Source: Gonatopus flavifemur
Taxonomy: Eukaryota > Arthropoda > Insecta > Hymenoptera > Dryinidae
Assembly (NCBI GenBank): GCA_018340375.1
Contig: JAFFJZ010000010.1
Coordinates: forward strand, 11,904,001 to 11,968,000
Length of the DNA: 64,000 nt
Reading direction: 5' to 3'
The first letter of the stretch is position 1. The number at the start of each line of letters is the position of its first letter. The notes under the pieces were generated by a model. It did no database searches. It was not told where the DNA came from and was given only the letters and a program-made list of their open reading frames with translations. This document shows, piece after piece, positions 34,399-46,240 of the stretch. A program made the position numbers and the translations under genes.

Positions 34399-34625
34399 CA
34401 CTGAGAAAAAGAAGCATAATTGTGCAGCGTCCAGACAGTGATAATTCATGTCCAAAAGAAATTTCAAATTAGTCATCACTAGATGCTGGCCAGACATAAA
34501 CTATTCGCATCCAAGGCATTACTGAGTACGTTCTGGACGCAAATAGGTGATGTCTGGCGAGCATATAGTGAGGACTAATTTGAAATTTCTTTTGGACATG
34601 AATTATCACTGTCTGAACGCAACTA
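34399..34625. mobile_element. Hairpin MITE, CACTGAGAAAAAG end
   Basis: TA precedes CACTGAGAAAAAGAAG (34399). Arms 34428-34506 and 34542-34621 are almost perfect complements (GTGATAATTCATGTCCAAAA and its partner; TTTCAAATTAGTCATCACT). The right terminal repeat is not clear, so the 3' end is probably decayed. Confidence 0.75.
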
Positions 34626-37600
34626 AATGAAATTCTGGAACGCGACTAAATGAAATCTCTTCAAAACGTCAATAAACTTCTGAATAAAGCAGAACACTCA
34701 GGTGCACACGTTCAACCCACTAAATCACCCATTCCAAATGCTTTCAACTCTTATCTTTCATTAATCTTCCACTTACTTCAATATTACTTTACAACAAAGT
34801 CTTCGTGATTTTCCGTAATACTCTTCGTCAGTTCGAACAATGGTTGGATCAAATTAACGATTAACCAAACATAAAAAACATATTTTCTTTGCAGCAAGTT
34901 TAACTATTCGTTGATATCCATCCCACGCCACCGGTAGAGTTCCAAACCGATCTTACGGAGAATTCAATTCCTCACATTTACGAGTATATTAATTTCCAAC
35001 TCTCCATATATTATCTTTCCTCAGAAATAGAGCATTTTGATTTAATGCTAACTTCCTTATTGACGTTCCTTTCTACTTTGGCGAACTCGAATTAGGTCTG
35101 ACTAATATCGGATGAATTACGAGGTCATTGACGAGGTTGATAGCCAATAGATCAATTCCAGATATACCACAAGAGAAAATACGGAAGATCCGCAGATACA
35201 GTACACAACGTGTATGTTATTCATCGGTAATTGATCAACAAAATGAATGCCAGTAAAATAACGTTGAAAAAACCGTGACCTATGAAATTTGAGTCATGTC
35301 AAAGGAATTCTCCTCCTCGCGATGGAGGTGTACAAAATATTATCCACATGAAATCTCAAGTAATATAATTTTCAGTTTTCCGCTTCAAAATACCATGATT
35401 CTTATGAAACTTAATAGATAAAAATCCCTAAAAAGTATTGAATGAATAGTTATTTCGAATATATCGTAAATATACGTTTTAAATGGTAATTTCCTTCAAA
35501 ATACTATTCATGAAGTATGTATTATGATTTTATTGTAAGAGACGATGGAGGAAAAACAAGTACAAACAAGTACAGTTGAATCAGCCCTTCTCCACCTTCC
35601 CATTCTTCTGTTTCTTCTTCCATCACTTCTTTTTCTTATTCCAGGTAAGAACGTGAGAGTTTCACAAAGCTCTTTCGGCGCCACTGCGAGGAGCATATAT
35701 CCGTAGGTACGTAGAGGTATGCGCGTGTGCCGCTTACATTAAATAAATTACCGTGGCCGCAGACCGGTAACGCGGGAACGCTGTTACCTGGTCTCTCTGA
35801 GTATGCGTTTACGTTTCACGTAAGAGTATTTGTGCTTACACCACAAAGCTGTTCAATTCATGCATATACGGTTGCGTGCGTGCAATAGGTTTACTGTATA
35901 GTGTATGGGTACGTAAGTAAGTACGCCTGTGCCCAGGGCGAACTTGACTCGTTTCTTGCGCCACGGAGGAAGTCGCGATCTTTTTTTAATGGTCGCTTCC
36001 CATGACCGTAACCCCTTCCTTCCAATTTCCTTCCCCACACATCCCTGTACATATGTATATACATATATACAACGAATACACTTCATTTCAACCGAGTACA
36101 AATGATTTGCAATGCGCAAGAAAAACAACAATTATCTCTGGAAAATCCTTTGCTACAGTTTTTTCTTCTTCCTTTCGTGTTGCTTTCGTGATGCATTGTT
36201 ATTGTTGTTGTTGTTGTGGTACCAGCGTACGTTGGACCCGGCGTATATTCATAATCGAATCGAAGATTCGTCAGAGAAAAACAATGAAAGATAATTACGG
36301 TACCACGACTGAGGTAGATAACGGATAAATGAAATCGAATAATTGTTTTACTGTGACGTTTGTTTAACCGGCGGAAATGAAAACTTTCCTCTCTTCTCCT
36401 CGCACTTACATGATCGGTCGATTCTTATCCTGCTAACTCGTGCCAGCATATTTATCGAAGTAGCGCGGGTACCAGCATGTCAAGTGTTGTGTTTGCCTCG
36501 ACGTTGCACGAGGTAACGCGCTACTACAGTTACCATCGACTCGCTGAAATACAGGAAAAAATTCGAATAATAACAATGGAAATTGTACATTTTCTCGAGT
36601 TGAGATTCTCCGGAGTTCCACGTTTTATCGTTTGATTTACGCATTCTTCGTACTCTCTTCCTCTCTGTCTTCACCTTCTCGTTTCTCCTTTCGACGACTC
36701 TCTTGGTCGTAATCCATGATTTACGACAATTTTGCTTGCAAGTTTCATCTTCGATTTACAATGTTCCACATTCTACCGAATGTTATTTTCAACGGAAGGT
36801 TGGGAATCTTCTCTTCTCAATAATAGAGAGAAGACTTGAAACTAGGAAGTCATTTCAGATGGAATTTCAAAAGATGATGGCATACAATTTGATTTTGCGT
36901 ATGTTGAAATCTGGAATGAAATACAGTCGAGTTTCGAATGGAAATAGAAAAGGGATAGTGATTTTATGCGCATGAAATTTTGTTCTATCAGTTTTGGATG
37001 ATTTATTGTTGTGTTCGGGGTGAAATTATGCATCTCTTCTTCCCCACGAATAGCGAAGAGTTCTTCGAGATGCGTCGAAGATGACGAATTTGACGGAGAA
37101 ATAGGATTTAGTTGGATATTAAACAACTAGGAAATTTAGCTCCTCTGAATAGAGATTTCATTGAACCAAATAAATCTTATTTGTCATAGGTACATTTTTT
37201 ATTCACATTGAACGAATTGTTCTATTCATATTTCAGACAACTAGACTTGCATTTACGCTAACTAAAGTTCAGCTGGGATAGCTAGGTGTGCTTCTCTCAG
37301 TGCAGAGACGATGTGAAAGACGCGGGAATTTTCATTCAACGAATTCCATCGGATAATCATGAAATTCTTATAAAATTCTGAAAAATATGGATTACAAGAA
37401 TTCGCTGATGGTCCTGCGATACCGTTAAAGACTCTTTAATGGCCCATTCGCATCATCGTACAGCATCATCTGTGTAGGAAAAAAAATTCAACATTATGTC
37501 ATGTATTTTTATATTGCGTTGAATTCTCACTTATTTCACATCAATCAATGAGTTTATTCGGTCAAATTCGATCTCCAATTCGATGCTGTCCTATAAAAAC

Positions 37601-37836
37601 AGCAATATAATTTCAAGAAATGGAATTCAGGTCATAACAACTTTAAAATATAACTCCTCAATCCCAGGCAATCTATCGTCGGTAAATTTTCAAGACTACG
37701 AAGCTAGAAACAGTTATTGAATGCGATCGAATACAGTTTCTACAACCAGTTTAAGAGGAAAATCATATTGTCAACGTATTTTTTCATCTTCAAACCACTT
37801 GACGAATCATCCGATACATTGAAAATGTTCTGCCCT
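34626..37836. other. Largely unique DNA; GC-richer patch 35690-36330
   Basis: No repeat ends are visible. 35690-36330 is richer in CpG (for example CGCAGACCGGTAACGCGGGAA) and includes a GTT microsatellite, 36197-36218. Frames of 60-108 residues lie on both strands here, but none has a recognisable motif. A host untranslated exon or conserved regulatory segment is possible and unproven. Confidence 0.45.
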
Positions 37837-38345
37837 AATGGAAATGTTACACCGTGTTTTTTTGGTGTAAATTTGGTATCCGTGCGAGTCAAATGGAAAA
37901 TCAGTGGGATTCTGGTATCTCACCATGAATACACGGTGTGTTTGTGGATTTTCCACACCAATTTCCTTCATAATTAACAACTACTAAATTTACACCAATT
38001 CCACGCTGTTATGATGTCAAATGCTGATTATTTGACGTAAATTTGAAATATACAAAAATCAAATCAACCCAAAGGAAATAGTAACATGAACTTTGTACAC
38101 CAAAATTACACCAAGATTTGATTTGTTGATATTCAACCAATGTAATCTTGTTGTAGCTTTGGTATATAACATTCATTATAGAACCTACTGTTCTATCGTT
38201 TGGTTCTTGTGTATTCTCAGAGTATATCAAATCATATTCACTGACATCATATTAGTGTGGAATTGGAGTAATTTCAGTGGTTGTAATCTTTGAATTAAAT
38301 TATGTGAAAATACATGTTTGAAGTACACCAAAATCACATTCACCT
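37837..38345. repeat. TTGGTGTAAATTTACACCAA word repeats
   Basis: Words: GTTACACCGTGTTTTTTTGG, TTGGTGTAAATTTGG, AAATTTACACCAATTCCAC, ACACCAAAATTACACCAAG, GTACACCAAAATCACATTC. They lie on both strands over about 500 bp. Ends not identified. Confidence 0.6.
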
Positions 38346-38399
38346 AGGGTTGCTTGGAAAAGTAATGTTATACCTCGAAATTTCATCATTATTGTATTC

Positions 38400-38760
38400 C
38401 CCATACAAAAATTTTTGGGCTTCGCCAATGCTGACAATGAAATATAACTTGGCGCAATGTTGACAAACAGGGCTTGGCAATTTATAAATCCTCAATGTTG
38501 ATTAAAAATAAATGCAATGTTGCACCAATGTCGGTGTTCGACGAATTTAGTTTGTCAGCCTATTATTGTGGCACAATCGCGCCAAGCTTGGCTCTTGCTT
38601 GGCTCATCCTTGGCTCAACATTGGCTAAACGATGGATTCCATTCAACGCCAGGATCATTTAAAATGTGATTCAATGTTGCCCCAGACTTTGGTCTAGTTT
38701 CGGTAGAAATTAGCTTTCAATGTAACGCCGATCATTGGTAATAGCGTGGCTCAATATTGG
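38400..38760. repeat. TTGGC/GCCAA words, block 2
   Basis: Contains GCGCCAAGCTTGGCTC, CTTGCTTGGCTCATCC, CTTGGCTCAACATTGGC and TTGGCGCAATGTTGACAAAC, the same vocabulary as 32985-34265. Confidence 0.65.
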
Positions 38761-39079
38761 CAACCTATACAATATTTTTGCTACGTTACTAATCAAGTGT
38801 TTCTCGCGAGTGGTGAAACGCATATACGAAGAATATATAAGGCTTAAGTAAGTCTTTGGAAGAACAGTCAATCGCTCTTTACTATGAATCACACTAGAGG
38901 GCTTCTATCGCTGAGATAACATACATTGTGTCTACTTCTCATGGCCAAATTTACCGACAAAAGACGCCGAATTGTTCACAAACAAATGAGGGGAAAACAA
39001 TAAGACTTCAAACAATATAGGTCAGAAATTGCGAAATGCGCATACTTTTTATATATTTCTGGGTTAAATATTTTTTACT

Positions 39080-39315
39080 TTGATCATTGGCGCAGCATTG
39101 ACAAACAAAATTCCCAATTGTTTGCCAATGATGGTATATTTCATTGCTATTGTTTCATCGATGATGGGACTTCATTGGAAAAACACGTTGGTAAATCATA
39201 AAATGATGTTATCATCCCAGGTTTGCGCCATGCTTGGTTGCCAAGCCTCGGCCATACTTCATCTACGTTGCACCATGCTAGCGCCAATTGTAAATTTCTA
39301 TAATGGGATCATCGT
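39080..39315. repeat. TTGGC/GCCAA words, block 3
   Basis: GATCATTGGCGCAGCATTGA, TTTGCCAATGATGG, GGTTTGCGCCATGCTTGG and CTAGCGCCAATTG. Together with block 2 this may be one element interrupted at 38770-39080. Confidence 0.6.
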
Positions 39316-40396
39316 ATGTCAATGATATGATCTGACTGTAATTTCGGTATATGAAATTCATTTTATTACCTACCCTGAGTCAGTGTGAACTTCGTGAACT
39401 TTAAGTGTACATCAAACAACTTCACATTGAACCAATAAAAACAATTTTTCCAGTTGATGTGTTTGTTTCAGGAAATCAACTTACTTTATTTACATAAGTT
39501 TATTGTGTTTTATATTATTTGGACATTTTTTGATTGTTATTTATGTAGTTTATATGGATTAAATCAATTTCGAACAGTGAAGATGTAAAAATGTTAAATG
39601 TCTTTAGGTTAATTCAAACTTATGGCCTGTACTGTATGCTCTATTTCAAGGAGCCCCTGGATGCAAGAATTTCTTATTCGCGTTTGTTTTGAACGACATA
39701 GGATCGTGAGATCTTCGAGGCAATCCGAGCAGTGGATCTATCGATACGATTTGCGAGCCGCGCTTATTTGTCAAAAACAAGAGCCAAGCCGAGCTCATGC
39801 TCAAAACTCGGATTAGCTCGGATCACGGCAACACTACTTCAGATCAAGAGGTGTACTGTAAAAAATAATTCTATGAATCTCCCAAAGTTCCACCAAAGAA
39901 ATCATAACCAGGAAGAAATTCATTGATTTTTTTGTTCCTCGTTCTTTTTACTTCTACGCATCAAGAATAAATATGATACGATATAACCCACCGATGACGC
40001 AACCAGTATTTCTCTTGTAAAAGTCACTTTTCCATTACACGTTCATCCTCTTTCGTATGTTTATGGGGAAGGGCCCATATAGCGATATCACATATCGCTC
40101 GAGTAAAGAATGAGGTAACTAAATCGACGTAAATGGTTCGACATAAATTTATGCGGGTTTTAAAAACATTGATACATACGTTCATTTGTACACTACTTTT
40201 CATTTATTTTCTGCATTAAGGAAATATCAGCGTCGTGGTAAAAGCCAAATCTTGTATTCCAAACCATTCTAAAGTGGTTCAATGAAATCAAAATATCGTT
40301 CAGTACGGCATTTCTTTTTGCATTTTGATTTTTTTGAGTCACTCTTGAGTAGTTTGGAATGGACGATGTGAATCGTACCAAAACAGTGGTACTCCC
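39316..40396. other. Unassigned; short GAGCCGAGCTC word cluster
   Basis: 39690-39840 has GAGCCAAGCCGAGCTCATGC, CTCGGATTAGCTCGGATC and TTGCGAGCCGCGC, a small degenerate word cluster. The rest of the stretch shows nothing I can name. Confidence 0.4.
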
Positions 40397-40400
40397 TTAA

Positions 40401-41110
40401 GGGGAGGTTCTCATGAAGCAAATTCCGGAATAAGGTGATTTTTTCGAATTTTTTTCTCTCGAGAAGGAAGTCAATTGAGAACCCGAGTTGACTCATTAAA
40501 TGGGTCTTAAAGTATATGAAAAAAATTTCCTCAAGTTGTAGGATTCGTATCCCGAAACTTGAAAGGCGTTTTTCTCGAAACCATGTTTTTCAAGTTTGGC
40601 TCCACGATATCTCAAAAACTACTGAACGGATCGCTCTTTTTTTTTTATTTTGAAGCTGATTGAATTTATCGCAGAATAAATCTAAATTGAGATGAGATTT
40701 GCCTTTTTTTTTTCTTTTTATAGCACATTAAAGAGTGAAAAAAACGTGAAAAAACGCTACCAAAAGTTTGCATGTCTGTCATTTTTTCAATTTTGGACTT
40801 TTCATTGGTTTTATCGGTACAACCTCCAACAAATATAATATATTTCATGAAAAAATTTGGATTTTTGATTTCTGATAATTTTTGTCAGTGCTACAGTGGC
40901 GTCCGAATGATCACTGTTTTTTTAGGTGGTTACGTTTCAACACGTATCAACAATTCTCATGGCATTATTTTTTACTGGAAAAATTCTTTCATGTACTCAA
41001 AGACTCAATCAACAAGTGTGAAAACCCCCGAGTTCTTTATTTACTTCCTCCCATGAAACAAAATTCGAGAAAATCACCTTATTTCGGGTTCACTAGATGA
41101 GAACCTCCCC
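40401..41110. mobile_element. Uninterrupted 710 bp TTAA MITE (reference copy)
   Basis: TTAA at 40397-40400 and 41111-41114. Ends GGGGAGGTTCTCATGAAGC and CTAGATGAGAACCTCCCC. No nested insertion, so it serves as the empty-site reference for 3159-5613 and 27549-29698. Contains GATATCTCAAAAACTACTGA then ACGGATCG (40606-40633), a core shared with other TTAA families. Short T-rich frames only; no transposase. Confidence 0.92.
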
Positions 41111-41114
41111 TTAA

Positions 41115-42812
41115 CTCTAAAAAAAACGTGAAGCGAAGAAGAAAAATGAAATATTCAGAATTCGGCTCCGGAGAATTTCATTACATAACAGCCATTAATT
41201 TTTCTTCTCGCTCGATTTTATTCTTCCGCAGAAAATTACTTTTTGATATTTAGAAATCCATTAGGCTCACACATCTAATGAAGGACTCACTTTAGGAACC
41301 TCACTTTATCCTCAGACCAAAGAACAATGATTTTCTCCTCTCACTCGCATTCTTAACGCCACAAACACAATTTCTTTCTCATTCTTCCTACCGTTTTCTT
41401 GTTCGTGGCACATTTATTGCTTCCAGACTCGCCTCGAGTCCTTTATACGTTCAGAGCAATTGTAACTTTCAGTCTTAATTCCATGGTGAATTCCATTCAT
41501 CACCACGTTATTGCGAAAAATGAATGTTACTGGTATGGAATAGAAAGTAGAAAGATTTAAATATGTGGTAAGAGGGAACAAAGTCGGAAATGTTTTCCTG
41601 TTTTGTGTCAGCTAAGAAGAAGAGTTTTTGAAGTATTCAACGATATTTCATACATCATTTCTCGATCACTGTTCTTCAACCATTTTTTTTGCAAGGTTTG
41701 GAAATTGGAAGAAAATGTTGGCATGAGTGTTTTCCATCTGAGGAGGGATGGAGGTTGTTTCAAAGGTCATGAAATAGATTCAGAGGAATTGATTTTTAAT
41801 CAAATTTTCTCGAAAACAATGAAAACTGTTCTTAGTTTTTGAACACAGTAGTATAAACGACCCAGTCCTGGCAGGAGTTATTTATTCACAAGATTTTGGC
41901 AAAATATTATTACAACATTAATTTTGTCGTTCATTTGACAGGTATCAGACAATATTGAGCCTTGAAAAAGGTCAGATTCGTGCCGATATGAAATCGAACC
42001 CATCCCACCAACCTGAAAAACCTAGTTCATTCCAATACTCGGTCAAAGTGGATCCAATTACTCGATATTACACACAGACGACAATGTTCCGGTATTATTC
42101 ACGGAGCTGCGGTCCAATACTTCACCCTTTTGCTCCAGAGTATCGGATTTCTTCATTCTCTTGGTGGATTGAAAACAGATGTGTCGGTAACCAATGCTGG
42201 GAGGGTAATAAAGTATTGTGAATTTGGTTTATTGTAGGGTATGTGTGCCAATATTGCACCACTCATGAACTTGCCTCTATTTCTTGGTAGAAAAAACTTA
42301 TACAATCCTATCTCCATGATGAGATTGGGAGAAAATAAAAAGTGTACTTGATATTAAATAAATGAATAATGGACAACGTTTCCCTAAATTACATTTTGTG
42401 TGCTTGAATTGCACCATGTACACTTAATACGCCTATGTACGCTTTCAGATTATTTTGAATGCAGGGGAATGTATCCAATCGAACGATAGGACATTTCATT
42501 ACTCAGATTTTCCACTTTGAGACTTTATACTTACAGTTTTACTTGCCATATAAAGGAATATAAACTCAACTTCTTATCAACACAGGAAACCAACCAAAAA
42601 TGAGATGAATTCACAGAATTTGCTGTAACTAATGTGAGACACACACCAGCAAATCAAAACTCAGTGACGTTATTGGATTGGAGTTCAAGTTTCCGTTTTA
42701 CCGATACGCTAGTAGTGCAATTTAGACAATGGTGCAAATTGGGCGTACTTCCCTTATTTTTTGAATCACCTCTCTGCTGTCAAAAAATTCCTTCTGGAAA
42801 TCCATAAAATGT
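41115..42812. other. Unassigned DNA
   Basis: Unique-looking AT-rich sequence. Frames of 79 and 88 residues (41603-41842, 41955-42221) have no recognisable motif. No repeat ends seen. Confidence 0.4.
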
Positions 42813-42980
42813 GACTGTAATTTTTACAGCCACTGTTTTCTGAATTTTCAGGGAAATTTTACTGAGTTTTAGGAAACTTGACTAAATTCTTAGAACACTT
42901 TCCGAGATTTAGTTGAAATCTCTTAAAACTTAGTCGAATTTATCTGAAAATTCAGAAAAAAGTGGCCTTAAATTACAGTG
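42813..42980. repeat. Foldback of ACTGTAAT / CTGAATTTTCAG words
   Basis: GACTGTAATTTTTACAGCCA (42813) pairs with sequence ending AATTACAGTGTT (42980); CTGAATTTTCAGG pairs with CTGAAAATTCAG. The middle holds TTTTAGGAAACTTGACTAA with its complement. About 168 bp. Similar words close the TCTGAA block at 52290-52340. Confidence 0.65.
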
Positions 42981-43017
42981 TTTACAACCCCTGTCACATT
43001 CCGTGTTATTAACCCTA

Positions 43018-43425
43018 CCCTGGTTTAAAAAAAACCATTGATTCTCGCCAAATCTCACTAAATTACAGTTGAACCCAAGTAGAAATGCTCTAGTTATTGA
43101 CGAGTTTTGTAACGCTTAACTAGCCAGATACTAGACACTTGCAAGTAACTTACCAGAACCCTACGAGGCACTTGCGAGCGTCTAGTTTTTGGCGAGTTGA
43201 GCGTTACAAAACTTGTCAATCACTAGAGCATTTCTACTAGGGAACTTGGACAATGTTCTGGCCGAATCTCATCCAGCAAATGTCAATGAGATTTGGTCAG
43301 AAAGAACAGTCGATTCTCGCCAAATCTCACTGAATCTGGCCAAATCTCATTGATTCTCGGACAATGTTCTGGCGGAATCTCATTTAATTTCATTTGTCAG
43401 AAGTAATGGATTCTTTTAACCAGGG
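43018..43425. mobile_element. 408 bp TA-flanked MITE of CCAAATCTCA words
   Basis: TA at 43016-43017 and 43426-43427; ends CCCTGGTTTAAAAAAAACC and GGATTCTTTTAACCAGGG. Repeated words GATTCTCGCCAAATCTCACT and ACAATGTTCTGGCNGAATCT occur on both sides. A CTAG-word hairpin is nested inside at 43075-43242. Confidence 0.85.
43075..43242. mobile_element. Nested 168 bp CCCNAGTAGAAA hairpin
   Basis: Ends CCAAGTAGAAATGCTCTAG and CTAGAGCATTTCTACTAGGG; arms pair further through GAGTTTTGTAACGCT. Possible 4 bp duplication GAAC on both sides. The interior has CTAGCCAGATACTAGACACT words. Same end group as 22089-22206. Confidence 0.78.
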
Positions 43426-43427
43426 TA

Positions 43428-46044
43428 GAACGGGCACGTGAAAAACACAGGAAATTTCAAATGGCTGTGACTCATTTGAAACTAAACGGATTCCAACTCA
43501 CTATGAGCGGTTTTTGTTCGTCAGGATGTCTACTTTCAAAATATTTGGGTGACAAACTACAGAGATGAAGAGAGGCTCAGATGCTGGGGTAGAAAAAAAT
43601 GTCCTAGGGTCCTAAAAGACCCCACATGCCCGTTCTAGGGTTAAAAATGTTAAGAAGTTGTGGCTGTACTTTTCAAATTTTCTGCAATTAAAGTCCATTC
43701 TTGAAAAGAATTCCATCCCGTAAGAATGAATTTTTAATCCAATAAATCTAGAGAGTACAAGCTCATATGAGTGTGAGTCAACCCAGGCAGTAGTATAAAT
43801 CCACTACTAGATTTCATATAAAAACATTGTTGTTATTCCAACTTCGGATTGGTACTGTCAAACCAACGATTCCTATGATAGTCGTTGAAACGTGCCAGTA
43901 CTGATGACTTCGGCAACGTCACAGCAAACTGGAATCAAAAGATCGTATTACAGTTCTCTCTCAATTTTTTGGAGTGACTATGACAACTCTCATAAAACAC
44001 GCCTCCTGAAACTGAATCCTCACCAAGATTCAAGACATTAGATTTATAAATCAAACCTGTATTCTCAAATTTGTTCATATAATCGCGTACCATAACTCTT
44101 CCGTCAATGAACGAATGAATAACAGTCTACCGTTCGTATACGTTACCTCACTAACATTATCTTGCAACGTGAAAAAGTTGAGCATAAGAACCAAGAGGAC
44201 GTTCTCGCGGGAACGCGAACGCCTAGACAACACAAAAGAAGAGGACGAGTCGAAGATGGAAAAGAGAAGGGATCTCGTCTCGCTCAGCTACCCTGTGGTA
44301 GCGAGTAGAAAAGATTTCCGAGTAGAAGCGGAATCGTAAGTTGAGTTACCGTTAATATAACTCGCTGACGTTAGAAGTACAAGTAATGTCGCAAAACAAA
44401 CTGAAGACGGAAAGAAAGAAGGAAGGAGAAATAGAACTCGAGTCAACGTCATTCTCCAACCATATGACAAGAAATGTTTTTTTTGTGACAGATTCTTTGA
44501 ACACAAGATTCTCAAACAATAAACAACTGATTAGGATTCCTTCCCAGGGGAAGGACAGCTTTGTCAAAGAAGATGGAACAAGAACATTTTACTTGTATAT
44601 CCATTACAAGATCATACAGCGCAAATGATTTTTGTATTATTTATTTTTCTATACGAACAGATAATACGTATGTACCATGAAATTATAGCTTTTTTTTCTC
44701 ATGTCAAGCTATTTGTTTTTGTGTGCCTGGCTGCAGGACTTCCCATTTGATTAGGATTTGAAGTAGGAAAATACAGGAACTCTTTGTTTCTAGTACAACC
44801 TATGAGTCCTATGACCAGCTGTTGCAAAATAATCGGGTTGAGTGTATCGAAAATCGAAATTCCAATTCTTTAGGGACAAGGATTACGGGAGTTTAATTTA
44901 AACCATCATCGGATACGAAGTAAACAGGGATAAATCTTGATCTGATGTGATTGATCAGATAAGTAAACGTATGTGGAGGAATGAATGAGAATTGTCCCTT
45001 ACCTTATACAATTCAGGACAACAAAACCAAAGGTCTTGAAAATTTTTGGTATGCATTGTTTGTTGCTTCAACATCTTCTTGCTCTTCAACTACTCTCCGA
45101 ATGATCACGAATGAGTTAATGTCAAGCCATGCTTTACTAAAACAGCTAAGTAATGAAACAATAATATTTAGGTAAATCTATCGACGCTGTTCATCAATAC
45201 AGCCTTCGTCTAGGGTGATACCCTGGTTCCAAACCTTCACTAACAATTTTGGCTTCAAAATACGCCTGATTTTTCGATATCAAATCTTCATTGGAGCCGA
45301 ATTTCCTTCCCTGGATGGTGTTTTTAGGGCTGCAAACAGCTAGCAGCCACCGGGGACCAGATTGATTTGTAGAATACGGTGGGTGTGGAAGCAATTCAGA
45401 GAGTGTAATTCATGTAGTTTTTCGATTATTGTGATCTACTTATGACATGACGCATTGTCTTGATAGAATAGCATTTTTTGTTTATCAGTTATGACCGTTT
45501 TTTAGCGATTTCTTCCTTCAAACGCTCGCGATTCGGTTCTGATATTTCTCCCTTTATCACGGTAATGGATGAATACAATACCCCAACAAGCAGAAAGACA
45601 CCTGATGAACGTGCATCGTACGCCCGATTTAGGACCGATGGGTTTCCTATGGACGTCCATTCAATAGTTGGGTAGGAAACAAAGGACATCCATAAGTATT
45701 CCAAAGGACATCCTGCTGTGGATGTTATGGATCTTCCATGGACCTTTACCCAGGAATTCTAAATGTCCGAATAACTTCTACACACTGAGAGGAATTCATC
45801 TAGTCCGCAAAGTCCCCCAAGGAGAAGAGTTTTTCTAAAATTCGAGTACCCCCACCAGGGGCGCGCTCCGTGCTATCTGTGGCTCTCTTTCCGTCATGCA
45901 ATCCTCTCAATAAGAACACTTGAACGAGTGTCAATTTTTTCATGGCACCCATATAAACAAGTCCTAGATTGTAAATGAATACTGTTTTATGCAATGCATG
46001 GTTGATGTACATATCATTCCTAGGGTTTTTAGAAATATCAATTG
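43428..46044. other. Unassigned DNA with a GGACATCC cluster
   Basis: No gene can be supported. 44160-44340 is GC-richer with a weak 74-residue plus frame. 45640-45780 has a cluster of GGACATCC / GGACGTCC / GGATGTT words (CAAAGGACATCCATAAG, AAAGGACATCCTGC), matched by a second cluster at 48510-48610. Confidence 0.4.
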
Positions 46045-46240
46045 TACCTTCTGATCAAAAAGTACCCGGAATTCTCTATTCAAACAAACCGGGCTTGAGA
46101 TATTGACGGAATCTTTTGTTTTCCATGTTATTTCATCGGTTATTTAGCGCTCAAATGTCCGTTTGCGCCTCATTCGTCAGAAGTTAGTGCGTGTTACCTT
46201 GTAAACGAGTCAGTGTTTGTTGTCTTCTGCGAATTTCACA

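Noticed and set aside
36002..36328. 108-residue frame over the GTT microsatellite
   Set aside because: The cysteine run derives from the TGT/GTT repeat; not credible as protein.
35690..36330. CpG-richer patch as a promoter
   Set aside because: No TATA, initiator or exon could be tied to it from sequence alone; described only as a GC-richer patch.
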